This document shows, in pieces, positions 25,279 to 33,677 of a stretch of 64,000 nt of DNA. The notes beneath the pieces are model-generated. The model worked only from the letters and a program-made list of their open reading frames with translations. It ran no database searches and had not been told where the DNA came from. How positions within the stretch are numbered: the stretch's first letter is position 1; each line of letters opens with the position of its first letter. The position numbers were made by a program, and so were the translations under genes. Location: the NCBI RefSeq assembly GCF_002150765.1, contig NZ_MUYM01000100.1:1-64000 (forward strand). The letters are read 5' to 3'. The DNA comes from Lentzea kentuckyensis (GTDB lineage Bacteria > Actinomycetota > Actinomycetes > Mycobacteriales > Pseudonocardiaceae).

Positions 25279-26627
25279 CCTTTGACGTCATCAACCCCGC
25301 CACGGAGAAGGTCGTTCGGTCCGTACCGCACACCTCTCTCGAAGAGACGGACGCGGCGATCGTCCGGGCGCAGAAGGCGTTCGAGAGCTGGCGGAACGTC
25401 GCCCCCGGTGATCGCGGCCGGTTGCTGCGGAAGTTCGCCGAACTCGTCGACGCGCACAACGAGGAACTGGCGCAGCTGGAGGTCGAGAACTCCGGGCACA
25501 CCATCGGCAACGCCCGCTGGGAGGCCGGCAACGTCCGCGACGTGCTGCAGTACTACTCGGCCGCGCCGGAACGGTTGTTCGGCAAGCAGATCCCGGTGCC
25601 CGGCGGGCTGAACGTCACGTTCCACGAACCGCTCGGCGTCGTCGGCGTGATCGTGCCGTGGAACTTCCCGATGCCCATCGCGGGCTGGGGGTTCGCCCCG
25701 GCGCTGGCCGCCGGCAACACGGTCGTGCTGAAGCCCGCCGAGGTGACGCCGCTGACCGCGATCCGGCTCGGCGAGCTCGCGCTGGAGGCGGGCCTGCCGG
25801 AGGGCGTGTTCCAGGTGCTGCCGGGCAAGGGCAGCGTCGTCGGCAACCGGTTCGTCACGCATCCGTTGGTGCGCAAGGTCGTCTTCACCGGCTCCACCGA
25901 GGTCGGCAAGCAGATCATGGCGGGCTGCGCGGACCAGGTGAAGCGGGTGACGCTGGAGCTGGGCGGCAAGTCGGCGAACGTCATCTTCGCCGACTCCGAC
26001 CTCGAGAAGGCGGCCGCGACGGCGCCCTACGGGGTGTTCGACAACGCCGGGCAGGACTGCTGCGCGCGGTCGCGGATCCTCGTGCAGGCGAGCGTCTACG
26101 ACCGGTTCATGGAACTGCTGGAGCCCGCGGTCAAGGGCGTGAAGGTCGGCGAGCCCGGCGACGAGGCGACCGAGATGGGGCCGCTCATCACGGCCGCGCA
26201 CCTCGGCAAGGTCGCGTCTTACGTACCAGACGACGCCCATGTCGCGTTCCGCGGAACCTCGCCGGACGGACCCGGTTTCTGGTTCCCGCCGACGGTCCTC
26301 ACGCCTCCCGCGGACCACGTGACGGTCACCGAGGAGATCTTCGGGCCGGTCGTCGTGGTGCTGCCCTTCACCGACGAGGCGGACGCGATCAGGATCGCGA
26401 ACGACTCGGAGTACGGGCTGTCCGGTTCGATCTGGACGCAGGACGTCGGCAGGGCGATCCGCGTGTCGCGCGCGATCGAGGCCGGAAATCTGTCTGTCAA
26501 CTCGCATTCGTCCGTCCGCTACTGGACGCCGTTCGGTGGCGTCAAGCAGTCCGGTCTCGGCCGGGAGCTCGGACCGGACGCGCTCGACAGCTTCACCGAA
26601 GTCAAGAACGTCTTCATCGCATCCTGA
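25275..26627 (+). CDS. NAD(P)-dependent aldehyde dehydrogenase of the amine cluster
   Basis: The 450-residue enzyme has the usual ALDH motifs: VPWNFPMPIAGWGFAPALAAGN, FTGSTEVGKQIM, the general base in LELGGKSANV, and nucleophile Cys in NAGQDCCARSR. It would oxidise the gamma-glutamyl amino-aldehyde (PuuC-like step). The GTG at 25275 overlaps the previous stop and follows AAGGAGAAGAG; the much longer frame upstream is a shadow. ALDHs of this family are commonly ~480 residues, so the N-terminus is a little short. Confidence 0.88.
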   Translation: MTFDVINPATEKVVRSVPHTSLEETDAAIVRAQKAFESWRNVAPGDRGRLLRKFAELVDAHNEELAQLEVENSGHTIGNARWEAGNVRDVLQYYSAAPERLFGKQIPVPGGLNVTFHEPLGVVGVIVPWNFPMPIAGWGFAPALAAGNTVVLKPAEVTPLTAIRLGELALEAGLPEGVFQVLPGKGSVVGNRFVTHPLVRKVVFTGSTEVGKQIMAGCADQVKRVTLELGGKSANVIFADSDLEKAAATAPYGVFDNAGQDCCARSRILVQASVYDRFMELLEPAVKGVKVGEPGDEATEMGPLITAAHLGKVASYVPDDAHVAFRGTSPDGPGFWFPPTVLTPPADHVTVTEEIFGPVVVVLPFTDEADAIRIANDSEYGLSGSIWTQDVGRAIRVSRAIEAGNLSVNSHSSVRYWTPFGGVKQSGLGRELGPDALDSFTEVKNVFIAS

Positions 26628-26654
26628 TTCTGGGCAACCTGAGGAGAACAAAAG

Positions 26655-27422
26655 ATGGTGCAGCGACTCGAGGGCCGCGTGGCCGTCGTGACGGGTGGCG
26701 CTAGCGGCATCGGCCTCGCGACCGTGCGCAGATTTGCGAGCGAGGGCGCGAAGGTCGTCGTCGCCGATCTCGACCCCGCGTCCGGCAAGGCCGCCGCGGA
26801 CGAGGCCGGCGGGCTGTTCGTCCAGGTCGACGTGACCGACGAGGAACAGGTCAAAGCCCTTTTCCAGACCACTGTGGACACTTACGGCAAGCTGGACATC
26901 GCGTTCAACAACGCCGGCATCTCGCCGCCCGACGACGACTCGATCCTGACGACGGGCATCGAGGCGTGGGACCGCGTGCAGAAGGTGAACCTCACGTCGG
27001 TTTATTTGTGTTGCAAGTACGCCATTCCGCACATGCAGGTCAACGGCAAGGGCTCGATCATCAACACGGCGTCGTTCGTGGCGACGATGGGTGCGGCGAC
27101 GTCGCAGATCTCCTACACGGCGTCCAAGGGCGGCGTGCTGGCGATGTCGCGCGAGCTCGGCGTGCAGTTCGCGCGCGAGGGCATCCGCGTCAACGCGTTG
27201 TCTCCCGGCCCGGTCAACACCCCGCTGTTGCAGGAGCTGTTCGCGAAGGACCCGGAGCGGGCCGCCCGCCGGCTGGTGCACGTACCGCTCGGCCGGTTCG
27301 CCGAACCTGAGGAAATCGCCGCCGCGGTCGCGTTTCTGGCGTCCGACGACTCGTCGTTCATGACCGCGTCGAACTTCCTCGTGGACGGCGGCATCGCCGG
27401 CGCGTACGTGACACCGCTCTAG
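26655..27422 (+). CDS. short-chain dehydrogenase/reductase
   Basis: The 255-residue classical SDR has TGGASGIG (nucleotide binding), NNAG, the catalytic Ser in NTASFV, and YTASK (Tyr/Lys). The acidic residue in VVVADLDPAS suggests NAD(H) preference. It lies 27 bp after the aldehyde dehydrogenase gene and just before the GntR gene; it may oxidise or reduce an intermediate in amine use. It is annotated in relatives under many names, so the substrate is open. Confidence 0.87.
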   Translation: MVQRLEGRVAVVTGGASGIGLATVRRFASEGAKVVVADLDPASGKAAADEAGGLFVQVDVTDEEQVKALFQTTVDTYGKLDIAFNNAGISPPDDDSILTTGIEAWDRVQKVNLTSVYLCCKYAIPHMQVNGKGSIINTASFVATMGAATSQISYTASKGGVLAMSRELGVQFAREGIRVNALSPGPVNTPLLQELFAKDPERAARRLVHVPLGRFAEPEEIAAAVAFLASDDSSFMTASNFLVDGGIAGAYVTPL

Positions 27423-27426
27423 GCGC

Positions 27427-28125
27427 ATGATGGAACACGCGCAGGAGGCGTTGTTCCGTCCCGTGCGGGCGGGCAACGCCTTCGAGGAGACCGTCGAACG
27501 GCTCATGCAGGCCATCCGGCTCGGCGTCGTCGCGCCGGGTGAGCGGCTGCCGTCCGAACGGGAACTGGCCACCCGGCTCGGCGTGAGCCGCGTGACCGTG
27601 CGCGAGGCCATCAGGTCGTTGCAGGAGAACAACTACGTGGAGTCGCGCCGGGGACGGTACGGGGGCACGTTCGTCAACGACGTGATCCCGAAGCCCGCGC
27701 CCGGCAAGGAGTTCGGCGACATCCACGACGCGCTGACGTTGCGGAAGGTCCTGGAGACGGGCGCCGCCGAAACCGCGGCTGGCCGGTCGCTGGGTCCGGC
27801 CGAACGGCGCGGGCTGCGGGCCCGGCTGGAAGAGGCCTCCACCGCGGCGCTGGGGGAGTACCGGCGCAAGGACTCGCGGCTGCACCTCGCGATCGCCGAG
27901 GCGACGGGATCCGCCGCCCTGACCGCCGCCGTCGCCGACTCGCGCATGCGGGTCAACGAGCTGCTGGACACCATCCCGCTGCTCGAACCGAACCTCGCGC
28001 ACTCCAACGCCCAGCACGAGCGGATCATCGCCTCCATTTTGGACGGAGACCCGGCGTCGGCGCGCCAGGCGATGGCCGAGCACCTCGACGGAACGGCGTC
28101 GCTGTTGCGCGGCTTTTTGGTCTGA
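27427..28125 (+). CDS. GntR/FadR-type transcriptional regulator
   Basis: The 232-residue protein has an N-terminal winged helix (about 18-85: LPSERELATRLGVSRVTVREAIRSLQ) and a C-terminal all-helical FCD domain (about 100-225; metal-type residues in RKDSRLHLAIAEATGS and NAQHERIIAS). It is the last gene of the amine cluster and likely represses it. Start ATG at 27427, 4 bp after the SDR stop. A 7+7 inverted repeat covers its stop codon. Confidence 0.88.
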   Translation: MMEHAQEALFRPVRAGNAFEETVERLMQAIRLGVVAPGERLPSERELATRLGVSRVTVREAIRSLQENNYVESRRGRYGGTFVNDVIPKPAPGKEFGDIHDALTLRKVLETGAAETAAGRSLGPAERRGLRARLEEASTAALGEYRRKDSRLHLAIAEATGSAALTAAVADSRMRVNELLDTIPLLEPNLAHSNAQHERIIASILDGDPASARQAMAEHLDGTASLLRGFLV

Positions 28126-28135
28126 CTGGTCAGAC
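28120..28135. repeat. inverted repeat over the gntR stop codon
   Basis: GTCTGAC-TG-GTCAGAC, perfect 7-base arms, spanning the TGA at 28123-28125. It could be an operator for the regulator itself or a weak hairpin. Confidence 0.45.
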
Positions 28136-28185
28136 TGGGGCAAAGGCAGCAGTGTGGAAGGGTTTCCATCAGGGAAACAGCAACG

Positions 28186-28199
28186 TGAAAACGTTTACA
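28186..28199. promoter_or_regulatory. LacI-family operator-like site
   Basis: TGAAAACGTTTACA fits the LacI/GalR pattern TGNAANCGNTTNCA exactly and sits 112 bp before the acyl-CoA synthetase start. No LacI-family gene is in the window. Confidence 0.45.
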
Positions 28200-28311
28200 G
28201 GTTCAAATGTCCCGTTGTCATGCGAATTCCGCATGGAACAACACTTGGCGTGAGCCTTGCGGACAGTTACCGTCCGAATACCTCGGGGACTTGCAGCGCG
28301 AGGAGCTGTTG

Positions 28312-29961
28312 ATGCCAGGGTTGCGCAAGGTGTTTCGCGACGCCGTGGGCCGGGTGCACTCACTCCGTGTCTTGTCCGCCGCGGGCATGGTGAGTCTCAC
28401 GAACTTCAAGATGTCCGTGCAGGCGTTGAAAGAGGTCAAGGTCTGGGGGCCGAACGTCGCGGCGCTGCGCCGTTCCGTCCGGCTGAACCCGGACGGTGTG
28501 GCGGTCGTCGACGAACGCGGTTCGGTGACCTACCGGCAACTGGACCGGCGTTCCACCGCGATCGCACAGGGCCTGCGCGCGTTGGGGGTGCAGCACACCC
28601 ACATCGTCGCGTTGATGTGCCGCAACCACCGCGGCACGGTCGAATCACTGCTGGCGTGCGCGAAGCTCGGCGTCCGCGTGCTGTTGGTGAACACGGGTTT
28701 CGGTGCTCCGGTCGTTCTGGACCTGCTGCAACGTGAACGCGCCTCGCTCGTCATTCACGATGAGGAGTTCACGCCGCTGTTCCACCAGTTGCCGCCGTCG
28801 ATCCCGCGCTGGCTCGCCTGGTCGCGCGACGGACTCGACCGTCGCACGCCGACACTCGACCAGCTGGTCGCGAAAGCCCCGCGCGGAGAGCTGGAACCGC
28901 CGCGCGAACCGGGTGTCGTCATCCAGCTGACCTCCGGCACGACCGGCGTGCCGAAGGGCACCGCCCGCGAGATCAAGTCGGTGCTGACGGCGTCGGACTT
29001 CCTGGACCGCATCCCGATGCACTCCGGCGAGTCGACGTTCATCGCCGCGCCGATCTTCCACTCCGTCGGCTACTCGCACCTGACGCTCGCCATGTCGCTC
29101 GGCTCGCGCGCGGTGCTGCAACGCCGGTTCGACCCGCGCAAGACGCTGTGGTCGGTGCAGGGCCAGCGCTGCACGACGATCGTGCTGGTGCCGACGATGC
29201 TGCAGCGGATCATGGAGCTGGACCGGTCCGTGATCGACTCGTTCGACCTCTCACACCTGCGCGTGGTGTTCTGCTCCGGCGCCGTGATCCCGACCGACCT
29301 CGTGCACCGCACCCACGCCGTGCTGGGACCGGTGCTCTACAACCTTTACGGTTCAACGGAGGTCGCGGTCGCCACCGTGGCGACGCCGCAGGACCTCGAA
29401 GCCGCACCGTCGTGCGTCGGCATGCCACCGCACAACTGCATCGTCCGCATCTACGACAACGACGGAAACCGGATCACCCGGTCGTTCGTGACGGGCCGGA
29501 TCTTCGTGCGCGGCTCGCTGACCGTCGACGAGTACACCGACGGCTCGCAGAAGGAACGCATCGACGGCCTCGTCGCGACCGGCGACCTGGGCCACTTCGA
29601 CCCGACCGGACGGTTGTACTTCGACGGCCGCCAGGACGACATGATCGTGTCCGGTGGTGAGAACGTGTACCCGGTCGAGGTGGAGAACCTCCTGATGACG
29701 CACTACCGCGTGCGTGACGCGGCGGTGCTCGGCGTGCCGGATCCCGAGTACGGGCAACGGTTGCGCGCCTTCGTGGTGCCGGTGGCGGGGGCGCGGATCG
29801 ACGTGCGGGAGCTCCGCGAGTTCGTGCGGACCCGGCTGGCGCGGCACAAGGTTCCGCGCGAGGTCGTCGTCGTGCCGAAGCTGCCGCGCAACGCGACCGG
29901 CAAAGTCCTGCGCCGCCAACTTCTCGCGATCAGACTCGGCCCGCAACCACATTCGAACTGA
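28312..29961 (+). CDS. acyl-CoA synthetase (AMP-forming, FadD type)
   Basis: The 549-residue ANL-family enzyme activates a fatty or other carboxylic acid as acyl-AMP, then acyl-CoA. Core motifs are present: LTSGTTGVPKGT (P-loop), YNLYGSTEVAVAT, GDLGHFDPTGRLYFDGRQDD and the C-terminal lysine in PRNATGKVLRR. The first ~40 residues are a basic, partly hydrophobic leader. I start at the ATG at 28312, which has GAGGAG 6 bases upstream; the frame opens earlier (28207) without support. It stands alone; chain length is unknown. Confidence 0.88.
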   Translation: MPGLRKVFRDAVGRVHSLRVLSAAGMVSLTNFKMSVQALKEVKVWGPNVAALRRSVRLNPDGVAVVDERGSVTYRQLDRRSTAIAQGLRALGVQHTHIVALMCRNHRGTVESLLACAKLGVRVLLVNTGFGAPVVLDLLQRERASLVIHDEEFTPLFHQLPPSIPRWLAWSRDGLDRRTPTLDQLVAKAPRGELEPPREPGVVIQLTSGTTGVPKGTAREIKSVLTASDFLDRIPMHSGESTFIAAPIFHSVGYSHLTLAMSLGSRAVLQRRFDPRKTLWSVQGQRCTTIVLVPTMLQRIMELDRSVIDSFDLSHLRVVFCSGAVIPTDLVHRTHAVLGPVLYNLYGSTEVAVATVATPQDLEAAPSCVGMPPHNCIVRIYDNDGNRITRSFVTGRIFVRGSLTVDEYTDGSQKERIDGLVATGDLGHFDPTGRLYFDGRQDDMIVSGGENVYPVEVENLLMTHYRVRDAAVLGVPDPEYGQRLRAFVVPVAGARIDVRELREFVRTRLARHKVPREVVVVPKLPRNATGKVLRRQLLAIRLGPQPHSN

Positions 29962-29972
29962 GCCCTGTCGGT

Positions 29973-30025
29973 GCCATGAACGGCGCTTTTGTGGACCTGG
30001 GGTCCACAAAAGCGCCGTTCATGGC
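29973..30025. repeat. long palindrome, copy 1 (terminator-like dispersed repeat)
   Basis: Perfect 25-base arms (29973-29997 and 30001-30025) with a 3-base centre. The same arm occurs in the 53932-53990 palindrome. It follows the acyl-CoA synthetase stop by 11 bp, so it may act as its terminator. Confidence 0.85.
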
Positions 30026-30038
30026 AAACCTGTGGGGG

Positions 30039-30092
30039 GAGCGCACGACGCGAGCCGTCGGGGACTCGGGCAGAAGCCCGCGTCGTGCGCTC
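30039..30092. terminator. nested terminator hairpin for the Pro-rich membrane protein gene
   Basis: Fourteen-base arms (30039-30052 and 30079-30092) with a smaller hairpin (CGGGC/GCCCG) inside, just downstream of the minus-strand gene that ends at 30100. Confidence 0.7.
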
Positions 30093-30099
30093 GGTCGGG

Positions 30100-30606
30100 T
30101 TACCGCTCGAAGCGGTCGCCGCGGTCGTCGAACGGACCGCGCTGCTCGAAGCGGTCACCCCGATCACCGCGGTCCGGGCCGCGGTCGCCTCGCTCGTACA
30201 TGCGGACGTGGCCGGGTCCGCCGCGGTGGTCGAAACGGTTGGCCGCGATCGCTCCCACGATGCCGCCGCCGAGGACGAGCCCCAGCAGTCCCACGGCGAC
30301 CAGCTGGGTGGCGCGGTGTCCGGCGAAACGCCTCGCGCGGCCACGGCCGGCGGGTGCCGCGGCCGAGGGGATCGGTGCCGCCGGAGCGGCGGCGGGCGCT
30401 GCCGCCGGGGGTGGTTCCGCCGCTGTCGCCGCCGGGGGCGGTTCTGCCGCTGTCGCCGCCGGTTGTTCCGGGGCGGGTTGCTGACCAGGCGTGGCCGGTG
30501 CTTCGGCCGGCAGCGGGGTCGTTGCCTGGTCCGGTGCAGGCCGGGCCGCCTGCGGGTCGTTGCTCGACGGCTCCTGCGGCGGAGGCGTCGGTCCCTGCTC
30601 GCTCAT
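30100..30606 (-). CDS. proline-rich single-pass membrane protein
   Basis: The 168-residue protein has a long N-terminal Pro/Ala/Gln region with a near-exact internal repeat (EQPAATAAEPPPAATAAE), one TM segment (TQLVAVGLLGLVLGGGIVGAIAA, about 107-130), then a charged tail rich in Arg, Asp and Gly. The N-terminus is probably cytoplasmic. I do not recognise a family. Start ATG at 30606. Confidence 0.7.
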   Translation of the reverse strand: MSEQGPTPPPQEPSSNDPQAARPAPDQATTPLPAEAPATPGQQPAPEQPAATAAEPPPAATAAEPPPAAAPAAAPAAPIPSAAAPAGRGRARRFAGHRATQLVAVGLLGLVLGGGIVGAIAANRFDHRGGPGHVRMYERGDRGPDRGDRGDRFEQRGPFDDRGDRFER

Positions 30607-30676
30607 GTCCTCAACGATGCGCCGTTCGGCTGAGCTGAGCCTGACAGCCGCCTGTCCGTTTCCTGAAGCCGGACGA

Positions 30677-30961
30677 TCAGGCCGTGCAGACGCCGTGCCG
30701 CAGCGATTCGGGCAGGTCAGCGCCTCGGGACGAGTTGACCACGGGCCGCGAGCCGATGAAGACGTGCCGCTGGTCGGCGTAGGTCGCACCGAAAAGTTCG
30801 GGATCGAGCACGCCGGACCACACGAAGTGCAGCGTCGTGCGCGTGCCGTCACGGGCGTCGCGGCGGGAGTAGTGATCGCGCAGGTCGGTGTAGAGCAGGC
30901 GCAGTTCGTCCCGGTTGGACTCGGTGAGGTGAACCGGGCATTCGACGACCAGGTCGTGCAT
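30677..30961 (-). CDS. small hypothetical protein
   Basis: The 94-residue product begins MHDLVVECPVHLTESNRDEL and contains HYSRRDARDGTRTTLHFVW and a YADQRHVFIGSRPVV strand. It is predicted soluble with mixed helix and strand, no signal peptide. I do not recognise it. AGGAG lies about 6 bases before the ATG at 30961, and codon bias begins there; the longer frame start at 31066 is not supported. It is divergent from the GNAT gene. Confidence 0.55.
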   Translation of the reverse strand: MHDLVVECPVHLTESNRDELRLLYTDLRDHYSRRDARDGTRTTLHFVWSGVLDPELFGATYADQRHVFIGSRPVVNSSRGADLPESLRHGVCTA

Positions 30962-31102
30962 GTCGGTGCTCCTAACGGCGGCGGGCCGGGCACACAGACT
31001 GCTCGCCCCGCGCACCGGGACGCATCCGAAAAACCACTCAGAAACCCTGCGTAGGCGACCCGACACGGAAAACAGTTGCGGGTACCCGCTTCAATCGGAG
31101 GC

Positions 31103-31594
31103 ATGGAACTCGTCCCGCTCCGCCAGGAGTTCGCCCCGCGGATGCTCGCCGGCGGGCCGAACGACGCCGAGGTCAGGAAGCTGACCGGCTCGCACGCGAG
31201 GTTCGAGCTCGCGGACTACGAGGCGTACATCGAGCGGACGCTGAACGACCCGAACCGCTACACCCGCGCCATCACCGAGGACGGCCGGTTCCTCGGCGAG
31301 GTCGTGCTCACGATCAACCCGTACAACCGGTCGGCCGGCATGCGGATCTTCCTCCAGGACGGCTTCGGCAAGGGCTACGGCACCCTGGCGATCCGGCACG
31401 TCCTGGACCACGCGTTCACCGTCCGGAAACTCCATCGGGTGGATCTGGAGGTGTACGAGTTCAACGACCGGGCGATCCATGTCTACAAGAAGCTCGGCTT
31501 CCGCGAGGAGGGCCGCCTGCGGGACGCGCTGCTGTGGGAAGGCGAGTTCCACGACGCGATCGTCATGTCGGTTTTGAGCACCGATAACATCTGA
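31103..31594 (+). CDS. GNAT-family N-acetyltransferase
   Basis: The 163-residue protein is RimJ/RimL-like. The acetyl-CoA loop is GFGKGYGTLAIRHVLDHAF, and the C-terminal half has HRVDLEVYEFNDRAIHVYKKLGFREEGRLR, typical of the fold. The N-terminus shows MELVPLRQEF. Start ATG at 31103 with GGAGG; it may be cotranscribed with thrS 34 bp downstream. The acceptor is unknown. Confidence 0.8.
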   Translation: MELVPLRQEFAPRMLAGGPNDAEVRKLTGSHARFELADYEAYIERTLNDPNRYTRAITEDGRFLGEVVLTINPYNRSAGMRIFLQDGFGKGYGTLAIRHVLDHAFTVRKLHRVDLEVYEFNDRAIHVYKKLGFREEGRLRDALLWEGEFHDAIVMSVLSTDNI

Positions 31595-31628
31595 TCTGCT
31601 CACCCAACACCTGGATCTAGGAGTCACC

Positions 31629-33677
31629 GTGTCCGAGTCGCGCCCAGCAGTCGCCCAGAACCCGCCTCGCGTGGTGGTTCCGGCGGGGACGACGGCGGGC
31701 ACGGCCGTGCGCGAGGCCGGGCTCCCCGGCAAGGGCTCCGACGCGATCGTCGTCGTGAAGGACGCCGAGGGCCACCTGCGCGACCTGTCGTGGGTCCCGC
31801 AGGTCGACGTCGAGGTCGAGGCCGTCGCCGCGGACACCGAGGACGGCCGCAGCGTCATCCGCCACTCCGCCGCGCACGTGCTGGCACAGGCGGTGCAGCA
31901 GCAGTTCCCCGAGGCCAAGCTCGGCATCGGCCCGCCCGTGAAGGACGGCTTCTACTACGACTTCCAGGTCGAGAAGCCCTTCACCCCGGAGGACCTGCAG
32001 GCGCTGGAGAAGCGCATGAAGCAGATCATCAAGGGATCGCAGCGGTTCTCCCGCCGGGTCGTCGAGTCGATCGACGCCGCGAAGAGCGAGCTCGCCGAGG
32101 AGCCGTTCAAGCTGGAGCTCGTCGACATCAAGAGCGACGTCGACACCAGCGAGATCATGGAGGTCGGCGGCGGCGAGCTGACGATCTACGACAACCTCGA
32201 CCCGCGCACCGGCGAGCAGGTGTGGGGCGACCTGTGCCGCGGCCCGCACGTGCCGACCACCAAGCACATCCCGGCGTTCAAGCTGACCCGCGTGGCCGCC
32301 GCCTACTGGCGCGGCAACGAGAACAACCCGCAGCTGCAGCGCATCTACGGCACCGCGTGGGAGTCGCAGGAGGCGCAGGACGCGTACCTGGAGCGGCTGG
32401 CCGAGGCCGAGCGCCGCGACCACCGCAAGCTGGGTGTCGAGCTGGACCTGTTCTCGTTCCCGGACGAGATCGGCTCCGGTCTGGCGGTGTTCCACCCCAA
32501 GGGCGGCATCATCCGCAAGGCCATGGAGGACTACTCCCGGCAGCGGCACACCGAAGAGGGCTACGAGTTCGTCTACTCGCCGCACATCACCAAGGGCAAC
32601 CTGTTCGAGGTCTCCGGTCACCTGGACTGGTACAAGGACGGCATGTACCCGGCGATGCACCTCGACGCCGAGTTGAACGAGGACGGCACGGTGCGCAAGC
32701 CCGGCCAGGACTACTACCTCAAGCCGATGAACTGCCCGTTCCACGACCTGATCTTCAAGTCGCGCGGGCGTTCGTACCGCGAGCTGCCGCTGCGCATGTT
32801 CGAGTTCGGCGGCGTGTACCGCTACGAGAAGTCCGGCGTGGTGCACGGCCTCACCCGAGTGCGCGGCATGACGCAGGACGACGCGCACATCTTCTGCACC
32901 AGGGACCAGATCCGCGACGAGCTGGCCTCGCTGCTGAAGTTCGTGCTCGACCTGCTGCGCGACTACGGCCTGGACGACTTCTACCTGGAGCTCTCGACCA
33001 AGAACCCGGAGAAGTACGTGGGTGCGGACGAGATCTGGGAGGAGGCGACCGAGACGCTGGCGTCGGTGGCCCGCGAGTCCGGCCTGGACCTCGTGCCGGA
33101 CCCCGGTGGCGCCGCCTTCTACGGCCCGAAGATCTCGGTGCAGTGCCGTGACGCGCTCGGCCGCACCTGGCAGATGTCGACCATTCAGCTCGACTTCAAC
33201 CTGCCGGAGCGGTTCGAGCTCGAGTACACCGGCCCGGACGGCTCCCGCCAGCGCCCGGTCATGATCCACCGCGCGCTGTTCGGCTCGGTGGAGCGGTTCT
33301 TCGGCGTGATGACCGAGCACTACGCGGGCGCGTTCCCGGCGTGGCTCGCTCCGGTCCAGGTCGTGGGCATCCCGGTGACCAGCGAGAACGCGGACCACCT
33401 GTTCGCGGTGCGCGAGGTGCTGCGCAAGAAGGGCATCCGGGTCGACGTGGACGCGTCCGACGACCGCATGCAGAAGAAGATCCGCAACCACACCATGCAG
33501 AAGGTGCCGTTCATGCTGCTGGCCGGCGCCAAGGACGTGGAGGCGAACGCGGTGTCGTTCCGGTTCCGCGACGGCACGCAGATCAACGGCGTTCCGGTGG
33601 AGCGGGCGGTCGAACAGATCGTCGAGTGGGTCGGCCGCCGCGAGAACGCCTCGCCCACGGCGGAACTGCTCTCGTGA
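31629..33677 (+). CDS. thrS: threonyl-tRNA synthetase
   Basis: The 682-residue class II synthetase has an N-terminal TGS domain (about 12-75), the second additional (editing) domain with HSAAHVLAQAV, FYYDF and GDLCRGPH, the catalytic core with PMNCPFHDLIF, EFGGVYRYEKSG and the HGLTRVRGMTQDDAHIFC motif 2, then the anticodon-binding domain from about 575. GTG start at 31629 with AGGAG. No T-box leader fits in the 34-bp gap. It overlaps the HIT gene by 4 bp. Confidence 0.95.
   Translation: MSESRPAVAQNPPRVVVPAGTTAGTAVREAGLPGKGSDAIVVVKDAEGHLRDLSWVPQVDVEVEAVAADTEDGRSVIRHSAAHVLAQAVQQQFPEAKLGIGPPVKDGFYYDFQVEKPFTPEDLQALEKRMKQIIKGSQRFSRRVVESIDAAKSELAEEPFKLELVDIKSDVDTSEIMEVGGGELTIYDNLDPRTGEQVWGDLCRGPHVPTTKHIPAFKLTRVAAAYWRGNENNPQLQRIYGTAWESQEAQDAYLERLAEAERRDHRKLGVELDLFSFPDEIGSGLAVFHPKGGIIRKAMEDYSRQRHTEEGYEFVYSPHITKGNLFEVSGHLDWYKDGMYPAMHLDAELNEDGTVRKPGQDYYLKPMNCPFHDLIFKSRGRSYRELPLRMFEFGGVYRYEKSGVVHGLTRVRGMTQDDAHIFCTRDQIRDELASLLKFVLDLLRDYGLDDFYLELSTKNPEKYVGADEIWEEATETLASVARESGLDLVPDPGGAAFYGPKISVQCRDALGRTWQMSTIQLDFNLPERFELEYTGPDGSRQRPVMIHRALFGSVERFFGVMTEHYAGAFPAWLAPVQVVGIPVTSENADHLFAVREVLRKKGIRVDVDASDDRMQKKIRNHTMQKVPFMLLAGAKDVEANAVSFRFRDGTQINGVPVERAVEQIVEWVGRRENASPTAELLS

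Noticed and set aside
29976..30638. Plus-strand frame starting inside the long palindrome (MNGAFVDL...)
   Set aside because: It runs antisense through the Pro-rich membrane protein gene and is Arg-rich; the start is only the repeat arm. The conserved reading of the arm is kept as a repeat observation, not as a gene.
31595..31628. T-box or other tRNA-sensing leader before thrS
   Set aside because: Only 34 bp separate the acetyltransferase stop from the thrS start, too little for a T-box.
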